Source: a bacterium
GTDB taxonomy: Bacteria; Margulisbacteria; Marinamargulisbacteria; GCA-2716485; GCA-002719695
Assembly: GCA_002719695.1 (NCBI GenBank)
Contig: PBEQ01000008.1
Span: 14,725 to 58,312 of the forward strand
Direction of reading: 5' to 3'
Length of the DNA: 43,588 nt
Shown: piece by piece, positions 19,403-29,100 of the stretch
Position numbering within the stretch: position 1 is the stretch's first letter
Layout: each line of letters opens with the position of its first letter
Position numbers and translations under genes: made by a program
Notes under the pieces: model-generated
What the model was told of the DNA's origin: nothing
The model's database searches: none
What the model saw: only the letters and a program-made list of their open reading frames with translations

Positions 19403-20112
19403 GTATTAGTTTGATTTTAATACTTATAATTTCAGTTTGTATTCATGAATGGGCCCATGGTTATGCTGCTTTTTTGTTGGGGGATAAAACGCCAATGTAT
19501 TTAAAACGACTTACTTTAAATCCTTTACGTCATCTTGATTTGGTAGGATCTATCATAGTTCCTACTATGTTGGTAATTTCAGGTACGTCTTTTGTTTTTG
19601 GTTGGGCCAAGCCCGTTCCCGTAAATAATCGCTATTTTAAACATCCAAAATCAGGTATGTTACTGGTAGCTATGGCAGGCCCTTTAAGTAATTTTTTCTT
19701 AGCTTTTTTAATGGTTATGGTCATGCCTTTATTGGCATTTATACTAGGATCTCATGGATCGACGGAATTTTTTCTTCAGGTTTGTGTTTATGTTGTTTAT
19801 ATTAATGTAGTTTTAGGTGTTTTTAATTTGATTCCTATTCCCCCATTGGATGGTTCCTATGTTTTAATGCCGTTTATTCCTGTAAAATATCATCATTTGA
19901 TAGCACGGTTTTCTATGTTTGGATTATTTTTTGTGGTTGGATTACTATCAATTTCTTGGTTTCAAGTTTTATTTCATCGTATTATAAAAGCTAGTGTTTC
20001 TTTTTTATTTTCACTTAAAATTGAATCAATGTTTTATAATGCAATATTTTTATTGTTTTTTTCGTTCTATAATATAGGGTATAAAGGAATCTTTATGGAT
20101 TTAAGTTTATGA
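19399..20112 (+). CDS. Site-2 protease family (M50) intramembrane zinc metalloprotease
   Basis: A 237-aa multi-spanning protein with the HExxH zinc motif in the first membrane helix (H16-E17-WA-H20, HEWAHGYAA) and the third zinc ligand D151 in NLIPIPPLDG. FVFGWAKPVPVNN and MAGPLSNFF are typical of the short, PDZ-less YwhC/RseP-related branch. The catalytic residues are intact. The last 35 or so residues (SFLFSLKIESMFYNAIF...) extend past the usual core of about 210 aa and add a hydrophobic stretch. It overlaps xer upstream and giant gene 2 downstream by 4 bases. Short site-2 proteases often lie beside scpA/scpB or xer; the substrate is unknown. Cleavage of a membrane-held fibre precursor or a regulator is conceivable but unsupported. 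Confidence 0.92.
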   Translation: MSISLILILIISVCIHEWAHGYAAFLLGDKTPMYLKRLTLNPLRHLDLVGSIIVPTMLVISGTSFVFGWAKPVPVNNRYFKHPKSGMLLVAMAGPLSNFFLAFLMVMVMPLLAFILGSHGSTEFFLQVCVYVVYINVVLGVFNLIPIPPLDGSYVLMPFIPVKYHHLIARFSMFGLFFVVGLLSISWFQVLFHRIIKASVSFLFSLKIESMFYNAIFLLFFSFYNIGYKGIFMDLSL

Positions 20113-23100
20113 AACAATTTCTAGTTTATCTTTGTTTAATAGTCATGCTAGTTATAAGTAATAACAGCGTGTTAATTGCGCATAATGATTCTCATGAATT
20201 AGCGATTGATTCAAATTATAACTTTATTGTGCCTCCTCGAATTTCGTTTGATGTTCAGTTAGCGGACTCTTCTGGACCATTAAATGGAAATTATTTTGTT
20301 ACGATTCGTATTGGGTCAAAGGCAAATATTAATGAAAACTATGATATGGTGCCATTTCGGTGGATTCGTTCTTTTTCTAATGTTAATTTTCAAAATGGTG
20401 TTGCAAGTTTTGTTTTAGGCGATAATTCGAACCCTATAACACCAAATGATCTAAGTGATTCTGATACTGTTATACAAATTGAGGTTAATCAATTAACAGC
20501 TGCCTTTCCATTGCCATCTGTTCCTTATTCAATTTATTCACAAAGTAGTCTCCATGCTGAGGAAATAAAAGCTGAGAATATTATTGGATCGTTTATTACA
20601 ACAATGAATATTAGCAATGATTTTATTGTTTCAAAAAATGGTGAAATTGCAGTTTATATTGACTCAACGAATCAGCGTGTTGGGGTTGGGAAAAAACCAG
20701 ATTCATCATATGAAATGGATATTAATGGGAGCGTCAATGCTGCTGCCTATTTTATACAAGGAAGTTCAATAGGTGAAATTTTTTCATGGACAAAAAAAGA
20801 TGGAAATCTATTTTATAATGGTAATGTAGGAATTCATACTGAGGATCCTCAGTATGCTTTACATGTTAGTGGTAATATATCAGCAGAAGAGTATTTTGTT
20901 GTAATGGAAGATGCTAATACAGGTGCGAAACAATATGTGACATTAGAGGATCATTTAGCAGCTCAAGGTTTAAACTGGAAAAGTGATGCAAATGAAACTA
21001 ATAGATTAGGAATTTATTACATAGCAGGAAATGTAGGTATTGGTACATCAGAAAATATTGTAGAATCATTAGTTGTATCAGGTGCTATAAAACTTTCTGA
21101 ATCGATTCAAGATGCAGATGACATTAAGCCAGGAACAATTGAATATCGGGAAAATGACTTTATTGCATATTCAGATGCTGGTGAATTTTCTTTAACTGGT
21201 ATTAAAATTGACCCTAATTCTGATAATCTTAATAGTATTCCACGCGGTTCTATTCCTTATTTTGTTGCGGATGGGTTTTTAGATGTTACTGATAATTTTA
21301 AAGTTGTTACTAGTAATGACTTTTTTGGCGTTGCTATTGGTACTGATAATACAACGGCTGCGTTAACAGTTCAGGGTAATGGCCAGGATTCATACCTAGA
21401 GGTTCTATCTGAGCAAAATGAACCTGTTTTTATAGTGAATAAGGATGGCAATATTTCAGTTGGTACGACTAATATTAATGAAAATATAAAATTTAAGATT
21501 GATGGGATTGTTGATGCAACAGAGTTTTTAAAAAATGGTAATCCATTGGCTAGTAGTTTATCTGAAAATTCATTTTGGAATATAGGAGAAACTCATTACG
21601 GAGAGTTAAATCAAGCGGCAACAGATTTGTTTTATTCGGCAGGTTTTGTTGGTATTGGAACAGCTTCACCAAAAAACATGTTAGAACTATCCTCTTCAAC
21701 GGATTCTGTTGCTTTAACATTTGATATTAATGATGTTGATTTATTTACTATTGGAATTACATCAGAGAATGCATCGACATTTGTTATTTCTCAAGGAAGT
21801 AATTTAGATTTACCTATTTTTTCTTTTTCTACAAAGAATATTGGTGTTGGGCTATCAGAACCAAAAGTATCATTACATGTTAGTGGTAATGCTGGATTTC
21901 TCGTGGAAGGTGAAACAGATTTAACGTATTCATTAAGCCAAGATTTTCCAGAGCCCGTAACGGGTTCTGCTATGTTTTATTATCCGGTTAGAGCCGCCTT
22001 TAGAGCAGGGTATGCATCTGATTTAGAATGGTCTGATGCTAATTTAGGTGCTTACAGTGCTGCTTTTGGTTATAATAATATCGCTTCTGGTCTTGCTTCT
22101 TTTGTTGGTGGTGGCTATGAAAATGTTGCATCTGGCGATTATTCTGTTGTTCCGGGAGGTATTCTTAACAAAGCTATCGGTGATTATAGTTTTGCTGGTG
22201 GGTATTATGCGAGTGCACTCCATAATGGATCTTTTGTTTGGGCAGATACGACATCATCCTTAAATCGTTTTGAATCAGCTCAAAATAATCAGTTTTTAAT
22301 TAGAGCTTATGGTGGTGTTGGTATTAATACGAATCAAACCTCAGAGTCTGCTCTTACTGTTCAACATCAAGGATCTGGGGATATTCTAAGATTAATAGGC
22401 AGTGGAGCTTCAGATCAAACGATAGGGGTTTCTTCAAAAGGTCAGTTTTATATGGGTGATCAACCTTCTCCTTCACATGACGATGCTAAGTTACTTGTTT
22501 CTGGTCGTGTTGGTGTTGGAACTGATGATCCAAAAGCATTGTTTCATATTGAAAATACAGATGATGAACAAGCCTATTTAATGTATATCAAAGGATCTAG
22601 TAGTACGAATGCTTCTTCCAATGTGTTTGTAATAACCAATACTGGAAATGTTGGGATTGGTACAGAACATCCAACCGTAAAATTAGCAGTAAGTGGTAAT
22701 ATTAAGGCAGATAGTTTTTTAATGGTTGATCCTGATGATCCTACCGCTGTTATTCAATTACAGCCATCTAACGGGTCGCCATTTCAAATGTATACTGGTT
22801 TGGGGCGTTCGGATGCCTATCGGTTACAAGGTTTTATTGGCTTAGGTACGATGACTCCGAATACATTGTTAGAACTTTCAAATCAAAATGACGTACAAGC
22901 CTTGCCAATTATTACGTTTGATTACAATGATGTTGATATTGTTCAAATGGGACTGATAACATCCAATGAAGGCGTGTTTTTTGCGATAGCACCAAGTTCT
23001 AATTTTACGTCTGAAAATGCAACCTTTGTTATTACTGGTAATTCGGTTATTTTAGGAAGAGGGGTTGTTCCTCCAAATACGAATTTTGCATTAGACGTAA

Positions 23101-26100
23101 GTGGAAATCTTAATATTGATGGCAAACTAGCAGTAGGAACAGATAATGTGTTAAATGACTATGATGTTTTTGTTAATGGTGCTCTTGCCGTTTCTACTTT
23201 AAATATTGGGGGTTCAGATTTTGAACTACCAGACGATAATTTATGGAAGGTTAATGGTGTTAATTTGTATGCTAGTGATAATTATATCGTTTTAATTGGA
23301 ACGGATAATGCGTCGCAATCGTTAACGGATGCCCTGGTTGTTAGTGGCTCTGTTAGAGTTGATAATTTAATTATTAGTGCTAATCAATTTAAACTTGATG
23401 GTGAGTTGGCTGTTGATCACGTTAGATTTCAAGATCAAGCTGTATCGACTCAGTCTGCTAGTGTTTTTGTAGAAGGAGGAGAATTAGTTTTTGAAAAATG
23501 GGATGGAACTAAAAAGTCATTATCGTCTCCATTACAAGCTATTGAAGGTGATAGTAATCAATCAGGACCACTTGCATTTTGGGTTAATAACAATACTATT
23601 TCAAAATCACCATTTTATTGGGATGGTGGCAAAAAAGAATTAGCTATTACTTCTAATGTTGTTATTTCTAATTATGAAGTCCAAGCGAATGGTTTAGAAG
23701 TATCTACCAATGTTTCTTTTTTAGATAGTATTGGTTTTGCTATCGAGACTACTATTGATCATAAGGGGATCGCTAATTCATCAACTGATTATACGCTGTA
23801 TGATTTAGATTTAAATATTGAAGAGGATTGGGGCCGTCAAGGTACGCCGATTGCTATTAGAGGAATCGATTTGAATTTGCGTAATAATGAGGATACCTTG
23901 ATTTTAAATCAAGCATCTGTCACAGGGCTTTATGTGGATGTTACTAGTGTGAATGTTAGTGAATCTCAGTTTGGTAATAAATATGCTGCTAAGTTTTTAG
24001 GTGGTAATGTTGGAATTGGCATTGAAGATCCATCCGTTGCTCTTGAAGTAAATGGTGTTATCTCTGCTAATTATTTTAATATTACTTCAGGAATATCTAT
24101 TCCTGAGCTTGTAATTAATGAAGGTGTATATGCGTTAGTTGTTAAAAAATCCGGAACGGAGGCTCGTGTTGGTATTGGTACCGAGAGTCCACAAACTAGC
24201 TTAGATGTTGATGGAACTGTATCTGCAAATTTATTAACTGTTTCTGGTTTGTTAGTCTCCACAATGAATATAGGCGATGGAAGTTTTGTAGTTGATGCTA
24301 CTGGAAATATTGGTATTGGAACAGATTTTCCAGAAGCTTCTTTTGAAATTAATAGAGTGTTAGATGGATCAAATCAAAATAGTCCATATATTGCCGAAAA
24401 AATATCGTTAGGAATTGATGGAACAACATTAGTTGGTCAAACATATGTTTTTCAGCAAGATCTTACGGGATTGTATCTAGATTTAGATACAATGACAAAT
24501 TCATCAATTCAAGATGCTGAAATTAGAGGACTTGATCTTGATTTGGTATCGGTTAACTTGCGAGGAGATTCTAAATTATATGGTATGTATGTTGATGTTG
24601 GGGCTCCTCAAACTGAAAATAAAAATCGCTATGCTGCTGTTTTTCTAAATGGAAATGTTGGTATTGGAACAGATAATCCAACTGAAGAACTAGTTGTTAG
24701 CGGTAGTATTAAGGCGGACACCTTAATATTGTCAGAAGGCCTTGAGTTTCAGACTGGCATTACAGTTAATAACTCACTTGTTGTGGAGGATGTTGCAAGT
24801 ATGAATAGGGTTTCTATTAATCATTTATATGTTGAAGATTCTTTTTCAGCTAAAAATCTATCATTTGATAATACAGATATTCAGGCAGATAATGCTACCT
24901 TTGGTACAATAACGGCTAATCAAATTTTAGATGTTTCATATGCTAGTATCGATACGGTTTCAGCAAATAACATTGAAGTTAACAACGCTGTTTTTACAGA
25001 TGCCTTATCTGTTGCAACTGATAACATAGAACCAAATACATTAATGGTTAATGGGACTATCAAAGCAATTTCTGCTATTTTTACTGATACTGTGACGGTT
25101 CCTACCTTATCAGTTAATAATGGCACTACGTTGTTTGCTGGAAATAAAAAAGTAGGTATTGGTACAGATACACCAGAGTCTGCATTGCATATTATAAGTA
25201 GTCCAGATAGTGCTTTTGATCAAGCAAATACGGAAACCTGGAATGCATTAAAGATGGGTGTAGATACAGATATTTCTGGACAAACGGTTGGATTTTTATT
25301 TTCTCCTGATGAGCAAGTATCACAAAATATAGGATCAGGGATTTTAGCTCAACGAACAGAATTTGGACAATCTAGTTTATTATTTTTAACGGATCCACCT
25401 AATGATAGTCCTAAAGTAAGGATGATAATTTCGGATGAAGGAACTGTCGGTATTGGTGATATCTCTAACCCTTTAACATTTTCACAAAAAGATTCTAGTA
25501 ATGAGCCTGTAACATTATATGTAAATGGAACAGCAACATTTACCGATACTGTAACAATGGATCGATTGGAAGTTTCTGAAATTACGGGCGAAGTTAACTC
25601 TCTTATTATTAGTGCTAATAATGGGATTGGTTTTCGTGGTGATGTTAGTTTTAATAATCGTGTTCAACTTGATAAGGCACTGGCTTTTAAAAACTCTCGT
25701 AGTTTACAGATTCAACCAACTGAAGTTCCTAGTTCTGTTGGTTATTTGTATGTCTATAATAACGATTTATTTTATGTCAATCAGTCATCATCCAAAAATA
25801 TTTCCTCAGTGTATTCTGGAGACCCTGGAAAAGTTCCCGTATTTGATGATGAAGGTACTTTAAAAAGTTCGTATCCATTATCATTTAATGATAATACCTT
25901 TACAATAGGTACTTCTAATTCTTATACGCAATTTAAACTTGAATCTGTTGTTTCTTCGGATGATTCTGTTGGTGTTCAAGAAATTATTGTTACATTTGAT
26001 AACCGAACTGGTTCTAATACTAGATTTGTCGCATTTGATATTCAAATGGAGGGAGATGATACCTCTGACAGTCTTGGTATTAATGATACTGCTATTGGAC

Positions 26101-29100
26101 TAAATATTGATGTATCGCGTTTGTCTGGTCAGTCAGCAAATGATAATAAGTATGCGGCTATATTTAATGGAGGAAATGTGGGCGTTGGTATATCAGATCC
26201 TGGCGCTCTGTTACATGTTAAACAAGCTGAAAGTGAGAATATATTTCGTGTTGATGGCGATAACTTTATTAGTTTAATGGTTTCTAGTACGGGTAATGTA
26301 GGTGTTGGAACGGCAACTCCGTTAGCCTTATTTGAAATTAAAAAACCTGTTGCTTCTTATCAAGATGATTTGTTTAAAATTGTTTCAGATAATGTTGAGT
26401 TATTAAGGGTATCGTCTAATGGATCTCTTGTTATTCAGGGGGATGTTTCTGCTAATCTTGGTGTTTTTGATGTTGTTAGTGCCAACGCTCTTCGCATTGC
26501 GGATGGTATGTTTTTTGTAAGTTCTAATGGGAATGTTGCTATTGGTACAGATAATGTTGACTTAGGTACTATAACAATTTTAAAGGAGATAGATTCAGCT
26601 CAGACTTCAGATTACATCGGTGAAAAATTAGATGTTGTAATTGATTTTGAAGGGGATGGCGATTTAACGGGAAGTAACTCAAATTGGGATGCTGATTATA
26701 CGTATAATAAAGATTTAACGGGGTTTGATATATCCCTTTCTAATGCTAATGCTAATCAATTTGGGGATTCTAATGACACAGTAATTGCTAAAGGGATTAA
26801 TGTGACTATGAATAACCTAGATCTTGGTTCTAATGCAAAGGCTTATGGTTTATATGTTGATGTTGGGAATGAAGACAAGGGCGGTACTCGCTATGGTGCT
26901 TATTTTAATGGCAATGTAGGTATTGGAACGTTAACGCCAACGTATTCGTTAACGGTTAGTGGCAATGTCTATAGTTCGGGACTAATTGTTGATGGAAATG
27001 TTTCTGCTAATCAGTTAACGGTTAACAATATTATCGTAAATGGTCTTTTAAATGTTGCTGGAGATGTAACGATTAATGGAACATTAACAGCTACAACGAT
27101 TACAGCAAATTCTTTAATTGTAGATGGTGCGGTTCAAGCTGGAGAAGGTATTTATAACACCGTTACGGTTAATCAAAGATTATTTTTACCTCAATCGAGT
27201 CAATTAATTGTTGGAATGGAGGATGGTTTTTCGGATTCAAATTATATTATGTATGTTAGCGGAAATGTAACGTTTAATGGAATTGTTGATGTTGATAAAT
27301 TAAATGTATCAGTAATTTCAGCTAATAATACAACGATTAATATTAGTAGTGTAATAAGTGCTAATAAAATGATTTCAGGTGAGACTATTAGTCTTAATAT
27401 GGTGCAATTTAGTAATAGTGGTTCTACTGTACCAAATTCATTGTTTGTTGATGGCAATAATTTGTATTTTAATAATAGCTCAAGCTCTCCAATTGATTTA
27501 ACATCTTTTTTAACTTCCGAGTATCCTAATCGAATTCCTGTTTATCATGGTTCAACTCTTACCTTAACTTCAAATGTGTATGCATTACAATTTAAAAATA
27601 ATGATACGTTGCAATTGGGAGGAAGTTTAAGTGCTGGAACCTATCAAAACTTAGGATTAGAAATTGGTGGTCAGGTTACTAAGAATTTTACGGGTCATCT
27701 TGTTAGTGTTAATGTTAAAAATGTGACTAGTGGCTCTAAAAACTTTACCGGTGTAAAAATAAACTTTAAGTCAGAGAATTATGGTGGACCTGATCCAAAT
27801 TTATGGGGCAGACTTTCTGAGGGGGACTCAGCTGTTGGTCTTCATGTTGATTTACAGCAATCTTTAGGAGATTATTATGGATTAGGTGGTAATGTTATTG
27901 CTCCAAAAAAATATGCAGCGCTTTTTAATGGAGGACTTGTTGGAATTGGGACAGATACTCCTCAAGCGGCCTTACATGTAAAGCAGTATGAAAATTATTT
28001 TAATATTAGAAAAGATATTTTTAGAGTGGATACCTTTGGAAGTACTACTCCTGCTTTTCTTGTTGATAAAGATGGTAGGGTAGGGATTAATTCTTTAATG
28101 GATAATGATGCCATTACTGCTCAATTTGTTATTGAAGCGGATTCTACAATAAATCCTTTTGTTGTGTCTAGTAACTCAAAGGTTCAGTTTTCGGTCCAAA
28201 CTAATGGTGTAGGGATTCAAACGGAGACTTTAGGAGGAGCTACGTTAGCGGTATCAGGTAATATGTTTGTTAGAGATAGTTTGGGGAATGACCAATTTTT
28301 TGTAAGTGATGATGGGGTAGCAATAGGTCATACTATTCCAACTGCAGATTTAGACATTAAGGGGGATGGAAGTAAGGCATTGCTAAGAATAAGTGATGGT
28401 GTTAATGATCACGTTTATGTGGATAAGGCTGGTAAATTTTATATGGGGACGTTTAATAGTTCTGATGTCCAGGGAACTCCTTTGTATGATTTCAATATCA
28501 TTAATCCAACAAGTAGTATTGCTTTGATTTCTAATAATAATGATCCATTTGCTACTGTAGGTTTACCAACAAAATTAACCGCTCCAGGCAATAACCCTTA
28601 CGGTGTTTTAGCTGTTAATGGTAGTAACAATAACAATAACTTGCTTTTTATGGGACATGTTACAGCTAATGAATCACTTGTATTATTTGGAGGTAGTAAT
28701 AGTCCTCAATTAAATATTGTTGCCTCAACTGATACGAAAGAAAAATTAATTATGGATGTTACTACGCAAGGCTTGGGAATTAATCGCGATTTTCGTACTG
28801 ATACGGCTTTAGCTGTTAGTGGTAACTTTTTTGTTGGCGCTGATGCTAATAATGCTGCCTTTGTTGTAAGTCCTAATAGTAACTTTGTTGGTGTGAATAC
28901 TACAACTCAAATTGGCTCTGAAACGATGAGAGTGGCTGGATCCTTACTTGTTGATGAGCTGGAAGTTGCTGAAGGTGGTATTACGATTACTACCTTAAAT
29001 GTGAATGGCCAATTTGTTTTAAATGATACCTTGAATGGTACATCAGGATCCACATTTGTTGATTTATATGAGTCGGTTTCTTTGAATATAAAGCTAAATA

